DNA from: Collybiopsis luxurians FD-317 M1 | Taxonomy: Eukaryota; Basidiomycota; Agaricomycetes; Agaricales; Omphalotaceae | DNA: 64,000 bases | Direction of reading: 5' to 3' | Assembly: GCA_000827265.1 (NCBI GenBank) | Contig: KN834757.1 | Location: 410,537 to 474,536 of the forward strand | Part shown: positions 22,536-33,565 of the stretch, piece by piece | How the letters are laid out: each line of letters opens with the position of its first letter | Numbering within the stretch: position 1 is the first letter of the stretch | Position numbers and translations under genes: made by a program | The notes under the pieces: model-generated | Databases searched by the model: none | What the model was told of the DNA's origin: nothing | What the model saw: only the letters and a program-made list of their open reading frames with translations

Positions 22536-24528
22536 ATGAAGTATTCTTGGGGGGCAGCAGCCGCCACTTCACTCTTTTTCCGGATCGCCTTTGCGGCTTC
22601 TGCGGATGACTGGACGAAGCGGGCTATTTACCAGGTGTGTGTTTCTTTCTGTGCAGTGATCTGTCGACGGTGTTTACTCAACAATATCTGTGCAGGTCGT
22701 CACTGACAGATTTGCCATCGGAAATGATTCATCTCCCAGCTGTGATACGAGTAAAAAAGTGTATTGCGGCGGTAATTGGCAAGGCATCATCAACAAGCTG
22801 GATTACATTCAGAACATGGGCTTCGACGCTGTATGGATCTCACCTGTGGTGGAGAATGTTCAGGGGGAGACTTCTCAAGGCCAGGCTTATCATGGGTCCG
22901 TCTCTTGCTTTGGTGATTATTTGTACCAGGCCCTGAATTTCGTATAGATACTGGCCACAAAACATCAACGCCGTAAACACCAATTTTGGGTCTTCCGATG
23001 AGCTGAAAGCCTTGAGCAAGGCTCTCCACGCCCGCGACATGTACCTTATGGTCGATGTCGTCGTAAACCAGTCTGTCTTCATTTCCCCTTTTCGTCGTTT
23101 CTGAGTATATCTCACACCACGCTCCCAGCCTCGTCGCAAACCCGACAAACACGAGCAACGTCTGGCCAGAAACCTTCGACTATTCTCTCCTGCAACCTTT
23201 TGGCGGACAAAACTCGTTCCACAGCCAATGTTTCATTTCCGACTATAACAACCAGACTGACGTTGAGCAGTGCTGGCTGGGGGACGCCGGCTTACCGCTC
23301 TTGGATCTTGACACAGAGAATAGTACCGTTGTCAGTACGATGTACAGCTGGATCAAGAATCTCGTATCCGAGTACAGCATAGACGGATTGCGGGTTGATA
23401 CCGCGAAACATATTCGACAAGACTTTTGGCCTGATTTCGCTTCGAACGCTGGTGTATACACGGTCGGAGAGATTCTGATTGGAAACGTAACCTACGCCGC
23501 TCCTTACACCAGTGAAGTTCATTTTCTCTGGTTTTCATTCCGAGTTACTCATTGGTTGTTGTTCAGAGGGACTAGATAGCGTACTTGACTATCCAACATA
23601 CTATGCGGTGTATAACGCCTTTACCAATGGCACATCCGGAAATATGTCTGCCATTGCCGACTTGGTGACCCAGGCTCAGGACCAGTACAACCACGGCACC
23701 TTCTACGTTGGTTCATTCGTTGAGAATCAGGATAATCCTAGAATTCAATCGACCGTCAGCGACCAATCGGTGAGTTTTTCCTTTACTGGTTTCGGAGGGA
23801 GGAATATAAGTATACTGATTTATCCAAAAAAGATCGTCAAGAACGTGATGACCTGGCCCTTTATCAACGATGGTATTCCTATTCTGTACTACGGCCAAGA
23901 GCAGGGATACCAGGGGGGTAACGATCCCGCCAACCGCGAAGCGTACGTCGTCTATAATCTTTCAATTCTTCCGTCGATTCTGACACGACCGCGATTGATT
24001 CCCTTTTTATTCTCCAGTTTATGGTCCTCCGGCTTCAACACGGACAACAAACCCCTCCTCACGCACGTCAAAACGCTCAACGCCGCGCGCAAACAAGCCA
24101 TCTCCTCCAACTCCAACTTCCTCACCACCAAAGCGACCTTCATCTCCCAATCCGACTCGTCCACGCTCGCCGTCTCCAAACCGCCCCTCCTCGCCCTCCT
24201 CACCAACGGGGGGTCCTCGTCGAATGCGAAATGGAGTATACCGAGCGGGGCGGGGTTGTTTAGTGGGGGGGAGACGTTGGTGGATGTGTTGACGTGTGAT
24301 ACGGTGACGGTGGATGGGGATGGGGGGGTGAGTGTGAGTGCGAAGAGTGGGTTGCCGCAGGTGTTGGTGAGTGCGGATAAGTTGAGTAGTTCGGGGGAGT
24401 TGTGTACGAGTCAGGCGAAGGGGACGTCGGGGGCGGTGGGGATGGGGATGGGGGTTAGGGTTGGGGGGTGGGCGATGGTTGGGTTGGTTGGGGTCGTTTC
24501 GGGGGTGATGATGGGGGTGTTTATTTAA
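22536..24528 (+). CDS. GH13 alpha-amylase, probably GPI-anchored (tandem copy 1)
   Basis: Seven exons (22536-22634, 22696-22895, 22948-23070, 23129-23511, 23567-23769, 23833-23942, 24018-24528) join in phase to 542 residues. Alpha-amylases cleave internal alpha-1,4 bonds of starch-like glucans. There is a signal peptide ([11 protein letters not shown]), and the four GH13 regions are DVVVNH (restored across an intron), GLRVDTAKH with nucleophile D231, GEIL with acid/base E255, and FVENQD with D324. Region IV normally reads FVENHD; here the His is Gln (residue 323). The C-terminus is hydrophobic ([20 protein letters not shown]), which suggests a GPI anchor at the cell wall or membrane. The sister gene at 25896 shares every intron position. 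Loss of the region IV His should lower hydrolysis or change specificity, so it could be a weak amylase or a glucan-modifying enzyme. Confidence 0.88.
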
Positions 24529-25140
24529 GTGTGGGATGGGGATGTTGTGGGACTTGAACTTTACGCTCGTTACATATATGGACTCGGAGGTTTATACTTT
24601 ATTATACTTGCATATATACGGTACACACATACATACATTAGACGGAAATGGACCTTTTTTTCTAGATTGGCTGGCTTGCTTACTTTAGAGTATGTAAAGT
24701 GTTGCTTCATACCCTGGGAAGTTAGCAGGCTTAAGTGTCGTGTTGTTATTACACAACTTCTTATACTCATAGAGTAGATACGAACTTAAGCTTGGTAGTC
24801 GTTTTTCGGATGTACTTGGAGACTCGGACTCGAGGAGTTTCGCGGTGTGTGTGTGTGTGTGTGTGTGCTGGGTCAGAAGTATAATGTAGCATAATATGTA
24901 TTATCTCGCTTTTTATGCGCTCATAAAGGGGAGATGGATTTGAATTCCGGAAGCAGGTGGACTGGGAAAGACTTGGCCCCCGGTTATACTCTATTACTGT
25001 ATATAGTACCTTGATGGGCCCGGGTGACTTGCTACCCTTTTCAGAAGGCTGAGTTTTATTACAGCAATCGATTATCGCCTAGCGAAAGTGTAACGAGCCT
25101 GAAAGTAGGTAATGGCGTAAAGAGGAAAGCTATGTATAAC
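24529..25140. other. Intergenic, with a (TG)n microsatellite
   Basis: The 3' region of amylase copy 1. It contains a run of about 12 TG units around 24844-24867. No gene was recognised. Confidence 0.5.
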
Positions 25141-25250
25141 GGTTCGATGGCGTAATTGGTTATCGCATCTGTCTAACATACTGGTTAAATACTGCTTGAT
25201 AGTGCTAACTAAATCACAGAAGGTCCCCATTTCGAGCCTGGGTCGATTGA
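25141..25250 (+). tRNA. tRNA-Val(AAC) with 36-nt intron, possibly decayed
   Basis: GGTTCGA acceptor, D arm GCG...CGC, anticodon stem TCTGT/ACAGA, and loop CTAACAC with anticodon AAC. The body is split after position 37 by a 36-nt intron (25179-25214). The T loop TTCGAGC is good. However, the T stem has T53 in place of the near-invariant G53, and the acceptor stem mispairs at positions 1-72 and 3-70. It may be a pseudogene. Confidence 0.55.
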
Positions 25251-25895
25251 GTTTTTTTTTCGTTCCCTTCCTGCGTGATTATCACTACGCTTATAGAATA
25301 CTGGAAAGCAAAAAGTGCTTCAGTGTTGTAGCAGAAAATTCGTTGAACGATGCACCCTGTGAGGATTTGACAGTACCAATAACTCGATGTAACACCGGTT
25401 TCTCAAGCTCCGTTCACAATGCGGAAGAGGGATCTCCTCAAACGCATCGGAATTCAGAAAGGGGTACGAAATCAAAATTACGACAAAGAAGCTGCGCATG
25501 CACAATCACCGAATAAATACGACCTGTTTCTCAAATCTCGGGCTGCTGCGTGTGAGCGGGAAGGTGTCCACTGTCCGGATTGGGTAAACTAATTACCAGA
25601 TCAAGACACTAGTACATGATCGTTTATCCGAATCCAATCCATCAAAAATATCGTGTTTCAGCAGGGGCCGAGTTGCGTGCAGCTCCAGCATATTCGAGAG
25701 TAAACTTTGTTCTTCTCATTCCACTCTCTCAGCGGGTTGAACTCGCTCTTTCCTTTCCTTTGGCAACTAGATCTGGTTCTTCGAAGCCTGTGGCTTTCCT
25801 TGCAACGTCCTTCCATTCCCTCGACTTTTTGGCTTTCCTTTCCATCTTAGCTCTTTTTCTCGTTGATCTTTTTTAGCATTCTACCACCTATCAGA
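25251..25895. other. Intergenic upstream of amylase copy 2
   Basis: This presumably holds the amylase promoter. T-rich tracts just upstream of the start (25730-25880) resemble the pyrimidine-rich leaders of fungal genes. Nothing else was recognised. Confidence 0.35.
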
Positions 25896-27876
25896 ATGAA
25901 GTACTCTTCGACAGCAGCTGCGGTCTCTGCCTCGTTGATACTTCGATCTGCACTCGCTGCTTCTGCGGAGGACTGGACAAAGAGGTCTATCTACCAGGTG
26001 GGTACTTCTATAATCTCTCGATCAACTGTGCCGAGCATTTACTTGCAGGTCGTTACCGACAGATTCGCCATTGGAGATGGCTCATCTCCTAGCTGTGATA
26101 CGGATAACAAGAGCTATTGCGGTGGTAACTGGCAAGGCATTATCAACAAACTTGATTACATCCAGGACATGGGATTTGACGCTGTGTGGATCTCACCTGT
26201 CGTCGAGAATGTCCAAGGTGAGATTGCCGGGGCCGAGGCTTACCATGGGTCAGTATCTCGCTTCCACGTTTGTCTGTACCATATCTAAATGTCTATTTAG
26301 ATACTGGACGCAGAATATCAACGCTCTCAACTCGAACTTTGGTACTGCCAAAGGCCTCAAGAGCTTGAGTGACGCTCTCCATGACCGCGATATGTACCTT
26401 ATGGTTGATATAGTGGTAAACCAGTGAGACTTTATTCATTTCATCCTGACCGTCGAGAGACCGCTTATTGGATTACCCTCAGCGTCGTCGCAAAACCAAC
26501 GAACACGACCGATGTGTGGCCGCAGACTTTTGATTATTCCTTGCTGCAGCCTTTTGGAGGAGAAAGTTCTTTTCATAGCCAGTGCTTCATCTCGGATTAT
26601 AACAATCAGACTGACGTCGAACAATGCTGGCTCGGGGACGCTGGCTTGCCTCTTATGGACCTCGATACGGAGAATAGCACAGTCGTCAGTACAATGAATA
26701 GTTGGATCAAGAATCTTGTGTCTGAATATGACATCGACGGATTGCGCGTTGATACCGTGAAGCATATTCGACAAGACTTTTGGCCTGATTTTGCTTCCAG
26801 TGCTGGGGTGTACACTGTCGGAGAAGTTCTTACTGGAGACGTCGCTTCTGCGGCCCCTTACACCAGTAAGTATTTTGGGTCTCAACCTGAACTTCATTTT
26901 CCTAACCTCGTATTCTCAGATGGGCTCGATAGTGTACTTGATTACCCGACCTACTATTCTGTTTACAACGCATTCACAGGTGGGACATCTGGAAATATGT
27001 CTGCCATTGCCGATACATTTACCCAAGTTCAGGATCAGTTCAGTAACGGTGCCTTCCATGCTGGTTCGTTTGTCGAGAATCACGATAATCCCAGGATTCA
27101 GTCGACAGTCAGCGATCAATCGGTGAGTTGTTTCGTACTGGTATTGCAGGAACATGTACTGATTATCGAACAGATTGTCAAGAATGTCATGACCTGGCCC
27201 TTCATTAATGACGGTATCCCCATTCTCTACTATGGCCAAGAGCAGGGATACCAGGGAGGCAACGATCCTGCTAACCGTGAGGCGTACGTTCATGATGTTC
27301 AATCAATCAGGTTGAATATTTCTGACTTGATTCATCTCGTGCAGTCTTTGGCTCTCCAACTATGAAACGGAAGACAAACCTCTCCTTACACATATAAAAG
27401 CCCTCAACGCAGCGCGAAAACAAGCCATCTCTGCCAATTCCGACTTCCTCACCACGAAAGCGACGTTCATCGCTCAATCAGATTCCTCCACTCTTGCTGT
27501 ATCCAAACCACCCTTTCTCACTCTGCTTACCAACGGAGGTAGCTCTTCAAGTGCAAAATGGAGTATACCTAGTTCGGCCAAGTTGTTCAGTGGAAGCGAG
27601 TCGCTAATGGACGTGTTGACTTGTAACACAGTTTCGACGAGCTCGGACGGAAGCTTGAGTGTGACCGCCGATAGTGGGTTGCCTCAAGTGTTGATGCCCG
27701 CGAGCAGCTCTGGCTCGTTATGCAAGAGCCAGTCTACGCGGAGGTCAGGGTTCCAGTCACTCAGTAAGAGGGCGCGGTCGGCCGGGACCAGGACGAGTTC
27801 GGCTGAAAAGATGACTGTCCTGATAGGAATCGTTTTAGGGCTAGTCATGGAATTTGCTCGAACGCTGATAGTTTAA
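25896..27876 (+). CDS. GH13 alpha-amylase, probably GPI-anchored (tandem copy 2)
   Basis: Seven exons (25896-25997, 26049-26248, 26301-26423, 26483-26865, 26920-27122, 27174-27283, 27345-27876) join in phase to 550 residues. It has a signal peptide ([12 protein letters not shown]), then the GH13 catalytic barrel with DVVVNH-type region I (here DIVVNH, restored by splicing), GLRVDTVKH with nucleophile D232, GEVL with E256, and FVENHD with H324 and D325. All catalytic residues are present, unlike copy 1. Ser-rich sequence then leads to a C-terminal hydrophobic stretch ([16 protein letters not shown]), consistent with a GPI signal, although the last residues are more polar than usual. Coding lengths of exons 2-6 equal those of copy 1 exactly, so the pair arose by tandem gene duplication. 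Confidence 0.9.
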
Positions 27877-28313
27877 CTTATGCTTATTTTTTACGTTCTG
27901 TCCTCATTACACGGACTATACGTATTATTTATTTATTCATTTATTTTTTCTTATCTTTGTGAGTGAGTTGAAACAAACTTAGAAAGCCAACGAGTCTCAT
28001 CACCGCTAGAGCTTTGTTCGGCGGAGAACCGCGAACATGTATAGGATGAGCTGTCCTTTGAAGAACAGAGGAGATGAATCCGTTATTGTAGACGAGAATT
28101 CGCGTGAGTTCGCGCACTGACTCATTATTCTGAATGACTGACGGAACTTCGCCTTTCAGTATACTCCAAATGCGGATATTCCTGTCAGGATTCTGGTTGA
28201 CTAGGTCTGATTTCATCAGAAGTTAAAACAGCATGCATCGTGTATTGTTTGCCTTTTCACTTCGCACATAGCATATAAATAATTCATCTCTTTCCAGAAA
28301 TCCAGAACTCACA
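27877..28313. other. Convergent 3' region
   Basis: This lies between the 3' ends of amylase copy 2 and the small secreted protein gene. A reading frame on the minus strand (27941-28216) lies beyond the secreted protein's stop, and I see no support for it. Confidence 0.35.
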
Positions 28314-28789
28314 TCACACCGGAGGACAAGGATCAATGGAGTTTGAGAGCACAAAGGGTGTGCTTGTCGCTAAAACTGCAGTCCCACTAGTGTCCATCAA
28401 TTGAAGCTGGAATTCACTAATGCGTACAAGAATGAACAGAACTTCTTCGAAAAATCGAAACGAGCTCCACTTACCCCGGAGAAGCGATTGAAAAGAGTAC
28501 TGTTTGCGGAGTCAACCCAGTGTCGGTGGGGGTAGCCAAAGTGCCCGTAAACCCTGGGAGGTCCTCGATAACATATCCGAGCACGAATACCTCTGGGTCT
28601 GATTCTGAATCGCGCGTAATCGTAGCAGGGATCTCGCATCTTCGTTCTCCGGTGCTAGGGACATCTACGTGCAAAGCTTGAATTTGCGCGAGCCCAGCCA
28701 TAACCAAAAGTATTGTCTGAATGCTGGAATTGATACTGAGGATCAGGTTCTAAGGGTGCAAAGAGATGGAATACGCACTACGCGCGCAT
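28314..28789 (-). CDS. Small secreted protein of unknown function
   Basis: Three exons, 28789-28782 (only 8 nt), 28723-28475 and 28416-28314, join in phase to 119 residues. The N-terminus (AIQTILLVMAGLAQIQALHV) is a typical signal peptide. The mature part looks like a compact beta-rich domain (VDVPSTGERRCEIPATITRD, then TPQTVLFSIASPGEFQLQL) and ends SNSIDPCPPV. I recall similar small extracellular proteins in Agaricomycetes, often Ser/Thr-rich and GPI-anchored, but cannot name a function; this one has no anchor tail. A broken copy lies at 30760-31000. The first exon is very short, so the start is less certain than the rest. Confidence 0.6.
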
Positions 28790-29584
28790 GATAGCTAGCT
28801 AATTGTGTCGGAAGAGGGGGAAAGGTAGAAAGCTCCGCATTAGGAGCTCTTTAAATCCCTGGAGACGGTGAAAAAAAGCCGCTGAATATTAATTCTTCCC
28901 GGCCCCATTACCAGTCTATTCACCACTCAGCCATGAAGTGTACTCGTGTTCTATGCTCCATCAATCAATCAAGCCTGCTGTCTCGGGGTAGAGCGTGTCA
29001 AGCGTTCATTGAATTAGCTCTGATCATAATTCGGCGGGACCGAATCACTGACTGCATACAGTATAATATCGTGAGCGTGCGATGTCGGGCTTCGCCAAAA
29101 CAATTTTCTTTATCTGACGCGTTGCGCACGTGAAAATCATATGACTTCCATTCCGCGCGTTGCCCAGCGGAGTCTGTTTTACTTTTCCAGCTTCTTCGTC
29201 CATTGTTGGGAGGAGAACACCCACCGCCTGAAAATAGAAATAGTTCTAGATACTTACCCTCCACAAATTCACCATTCCTTTGTGCTGAAAGCCCTTGACC
29301 GGAAGGGATGAAATCCGTAACCTGTGGCCACTGAGTCTCGAAATAAGTAAGGTAAAAATGGAGGATTAGAGAGCAATACAGTGAATCGATGCGTTCTGCA
29401 AAAAAAAAAAAGAAACTCCAGTTCACCAGAAGATGCTATATATTCAACCTTCTGGCGACATGATAACTTTTTGTCGTCCACCTGACTTAAAAGACGCTTG
29501 TGGGTCCTTTTTGTGGGTCCTCCTTTACGATTAGCTTGTTAACGTTGTCTGGTAACGCAAGTCGCAGGAATTCGAGTAGACGCT
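28790..29584. other. Divergent intergenic region
   Basis: This lies between the 5' ends of the secreted protein and the hairpin membrane protein. Neither strand gives a supported gene. Confidence 0.35.
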
Positions 29585-30609
29585 ATGGATCAGGGCCAGA
29601 GACCTCCTCAAGGACGCCGCATTTCTCCGTCTTCTCCATCTACCCCACCGACAACGGCCGAGTCTGCGTCCCCTTTAGAGCCACATTCGCCTCGTAGAGG
29701 CTCTCCTTCGCGAGATCCCTTCCGCCAATCGCCTCAACCGCAAAACTATCCCCTTCTTCTTGAGTCAGTCCCAATTTTGTCCCATTCATAGCTCGGATTT
29801 AATTGTTTCTTTTTCAGAAATTTGATTCGAAGCCACTACGAACATCCGGTTCAGTCGAGAGAAACACCCTCGTCTATTCCACCGTTGCGAGCTGCTCGGA
29901 ATCCTTTCCAACCTAGTGCAGCTCTTCTATCTCACCAACCGAGTCCCTCGACCTCTCGAAATCCTTTTCACCCCCTCGCCACTAGTCCTCCGATTTTACT
30001 GCAGAGGTAATATGAATGTTTGATATTCGCGCTTGGGTCTTATCTAAATTCAATATTCTGCTCTATAGTCCTACTCGCCACCAAGTCCAATTTCAGCCGC
30101 GCTCTCAGTCAACAAGTCAACCTGGGTCAACGCCCTCGTCTAACCCCCAAAAGGATAGTGTCTCACGTATTCGCAGCTGGTGGCAGTCTGGATGGAAGTT
30201 TTTCGTTGTGCAACTTTTGATATTCGGGCTTGGTGTAGGTATCGCTTTTGCGGGCCTTCAAAAGAACTCCATAGCTGGAACAGTCCTCGGAGTAGTACTT
30301 GCGCTGGTGACATTCCTGTGGGTATTCAAGAATTACTTCAGGTTTTCTCTCATGTTTCATTTGCTCTACAGATCGGTGATTATCCCCCAGTTCCTCAAGC
30401 TGAGGGCCAAACCCCAAATGTCTCCCGTTACGGAATCTCCGACGGTACCTGTGCATCCAGACTTACCTTTCCAGGTGGACGTGTCTACTTTAGAGCTACG
30501 CCCGCCGCATACACCAAGGGTATTATTCGTCAGGAGGGTCCGTGAGGAATATGAAAGCGATAGCGAACTTGAATACGAGAAGGATTACGAGGATGACGAG
30601 GAGTGGTAG
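29585..30609 (+). CDS. Pro/Ser-rich protein with two-helix membrane hairpin
   Basis: Exons 29585-29763, 29818-30006 and 30069-30609 join in phase to 302 residues. The first half is Pro/Ser/Arg-rich and probably disordered. It is followed by a basic-aromatic stretch (IRSWWQSGWKF) and two closely spaced hydrophobic helices (FVVQLLIFGLGVGIAFAGLQ and TVLGVVLALVTFLWVF) separated by a short loop. An amphipathic tail follows, ending in a very acidic C-terminus. Such a layout suggests a hairpin inserted in a membrane with both ends in the cytosol, but no family is recognised. The same hairpin pattern occurs at 33566-34686, 60650-61929 and 63287 onward. Confidence 0.6.
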
Positions 30610-30759
30610 TCGTTTTCTGTCACTCAGACGCCCACGCGATTGTACATATGCTGAACGCCCATTATTCGCTTTAACCTCTTTTTCGTCCTCTAGTTACAAT
30701 GAGCCTTTGTAAAAACTAGAAATGATTATCACAAATCCCTCCAGCGAGATTTTTGTTTC

Positions 30760-31000
30760 AATGAGGTACTCGAGAACAAAGGTTCCCAGGTCCGAGTTCG
30801 AATCACGAGTAATCGTAGCGGGTATCTCGCACTGTCGTTGGCATGTGATAGGGACATCTACGTACGGAGGTTGAATTTGAGCTATACCAGTTGCCAGGAA
30901 GTATAACCACGAATGCTGGAGTATTTCGTTACAGGATGGTTCCAGGGCGATGCAAAGAGATAGAGGTCAGATACGTACGGTGCACACATGACAGCCGTCG
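30760..31000 (-). pseudogene. Broken copy of the small secreted protein gene
   Basis: Exon 2 of the gene at 28314-28789 is recognisable here (GAGATACCCGCTACGATTAC on the minus strand), together with a matching short first exon and intron. The signal-peptide region is out of frame and the later exon is absent. Confidence 0.7.
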
Positions 31001-31434
31001 GATTGAGAGCCAGAGTTCAAGAGATACATCGACAATCCTGGGGTATTTATCCGTATGGAGACGGGAATGAAATAAAGAGTTGTGAGCGCAGGTGGTTGCT
31101 GCTAACAAGCATCTATGTCCAACCTTTATCCTGGTCCCAGTGAGCTATGCTCTGATGTATGTGTGGACTTGTCAAGTACGGGTAGGCGGCAAGGAAGGAA
31201 GCAAGAGGAAAGTTGCAATTAATCTTAGTAACTGAGGAGCTTATCAGTTCTGACTAGGACATACCTTCGGTTCCCTGTAGCAGACTGATCATATTTACCT
31301 CGAAATAGGAAACTCTTTGAGGAATTTCAAAGAGCAAAACTGACTCGGAGAGTTGCGCTACACTAACTCGGCTGGCAACCATGTGACTTGGGTGTCCGGA
31401 CAATCAGCGGCCCGTTCCTTCACCACTTCCCCCC
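31001..31434. other. Intergenic, nothing recognised
   Basis: Upstream region of the NOSIP gene. No other signal was seen. Confidence 0.3.
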
Positions 31435-32851
31435 ATGACAAAACACAGCAAAAATAATACTGCTTCGTCGATATTCTCCTATGCAGAGTACAAGAAGTTA
31501 GACTATGGCACGAAAAAGGTCCCATATTCGTCCTTGAAACGGTCAGCTTAACTGATAATATCGTTCAGCAACGACTAGGCAATGAATCGATGCGTCGCTT
31601 TGACGCCTGTGCTCTCTGCTTGAATACAGCCAGAGAGCCATTAGCGTGCAACGAGGGCCATTTATTTTGTAAAGAATGTGTGTACACAGATCTTTGTGAG
31701 TATTTAATGGGAGGTTCTCGGTCTTCGATCAGCGCGGTTGATTGGTGCAGTAACACAGAAGAAGGATATCAAACGGCAGAAAGAACGATTAGAACTCATG
31801 AAGAAAGAAGCAGAAGAGGAAAGGGCACGAGCCAAGCAGGCTGCAAGAGACAGGGTCTTGGCTGAATTCGAGAAGGGAGAATTGGGACTTGCTGCTGCGC
31901 CGAGTAAAGCGACAACGTCTTCTGGTTTGACTAGATCTGGATGTAGGCCTCGGTTCCTGTCTGCTTTCCCAAAACTCATCGCACAATTTGATTCAGCTAC
32001 TCGCCCTCTCAAACGTAAATTCGAATTCGATTCCAACGCCGTCGAGAATCTAGCTCTTGAGGCTGAAGAAGCTGCCCTGCTCCAAATTGAAAAAGAACAA
32101 GCGGAAGCGCTGAAGCACAAACTGCCCGACTTTTGGTTACCGTCATTGACGCCGACATATACGTCGAATGGTGATCCGAGAAGTTTACAGGATGTTAAAG
32201 TGCAAACAACGTGTCGGGGAGGGAATCCGAAGCATACCCTTGCGTGAATATGCTCCTCTTACTATTTTAGTTACTTTAGTACTAATATTTTGCCCGAACT
32301 ATAGAATGAAGGATCTCACGCCCGTCAAATTCACGGTTGCAGCTTCTACGGGTTCTTCATCCGAGCAGGCGATATGTCCTTCATGTAAGAAGGTTTTATC
32401 AAATAATACCTTAATATTCCGTGAGTATATATTAGAAGCCTCAGTACCTACTTTTCTCAACCTTGCTTTTGTTCTTCCTTTGACTTACTTTGTCACGTTC
32501 CTCCGCTCACTATGACCGCGATGTCTTTTGATATATAGTTGCCAAGCCCTGCGCTCATGTAACCTGCAAGACATGCACCGACACGCTCGTACGACCAGCG
32601 AAGCAATGCGTGGTCTGTGACACACCGTTGAAGGTGAACGGGGATTCTAAGAAGGGCGAAAAAGATAAGGAAAAGAGTGAGAAGGGGGATATCATCGAGC
32701 TGCGGCGAGAAGGTTCGTCTCTTTCATACATTTCTCACACCGCTTTACAAGTTGACCTGTTTCCGATAATGACACGAATATTTTAGGTACCGGTTTTGCT
32801 GGCGGTGGAATGGCAGAAACATCAAAGGCTGGTGTAGCGTTCCAAGGCTGA
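31435..32851 (+). CDS. NOSIP-like RING/U-box protein
   Basis: Exons 31435-31518, 31569-31695, 31751-32243, 32305-32420, 32539-32712 and 32787-32851 join in phase to about 352 residues. A further 54-nt in-frame intron at 31943-31996 is likely, which would give 334. The order matches animal NOSIP: N-terminal TKHSKNNTASSIFSYAEYKK, a split RING/U-box with CALC...CNEGHLFCKEC, a charged helix (KRQKERLELMKKEAEEERAR), LPDFWLPSLTP, MKDLTPVKF, a second Cys/His region (CPSCKK, CAHVTCKTC, CVVC), and GTGFAGGG near the end. In animals NOSIP is an E3 ubiquitin ligase also associated with the spliceosome; the fungal protein's partners are unknown. The first donor is GTCCCA, chosen because it keeps the family's conserved sequence. 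Confidence 0.88.
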
Positions 32852-33565
32852 ACTGCGGAGTTGTCTTGCCTCATGTTGTCGATTCGGTTGGTTTGATTGT
32901 TCCTTGTGTCTATACTATCTATTCTTGATCTATTCGCTGTTTTCCTGGGAAGAATGATGTGGTTATTTGGTGCGCAGCCGTGCCTCTACGATGGAACCGG
33001 CGAAAGCTCCTTGCTACGACCAATCGCCTCTTTTACATCCTCGATAGTGTTATTCATTCGATTTCTATCTCCCGAGTGGCCAAACCGCGCCGCAGCGGAG
33101 TATAATGAAAAACCTTCAAGGTTCGAGGAGACCAAACAAACGGGCGCTAGAAGACATGAGTCATGAACATTTTACACAGGTTGGTCCCGACATCAGATAA
33201 TGAAGCGAGCACATGAGGTTAACTCGTGTATCACACGTTTTGCATGCTAAACTTGGGGCTGAGCCAGTTATTATGTAGAAACCTCTACACCCTAGGCCTG
33301 TTGCTTACCCTTTGCAGCGTTTTGATACCAGTCGGTTTCTCCTGATTACCGTACTTCCACTGTTGTCTCTTCAAGCACGCTCGCAGCCTTTTGGTGCGGT
33401 CGACAGCTTTGAAATACAAAGCTGTTTAGGATCGTCATGATCATCGTGCATCTTGTCTCTCTTGCTTACCATGTTGGCTCCTCGCAGAAGGATAAATATC
33501 GTCGCTCGAGCATGACGAAATTGTTCTCGACTCGACTAGAACAAAATTCCTAGCATCATCGCTGT
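32852..33565. other. Intergenic, nothing recognised
   Basis: This covers the 3' flank of NOSIP and the upstream region of the next gene. No gene, RNA or repeat was recognised. Confidence 0.3.

Noticed and set aside
24859..24867. Functional role for the TG microsatellite
   Set aside because: It is a simple repeat in an intergenic region, with no sign of regulation.
27941..28216. 91-codon minus-strand frame as a further exon of the secreted protein gene
   Set aside because: The secreted protein already ends in phase at 28314 with a family-like C-terminus, and the frame has no recognisable content.
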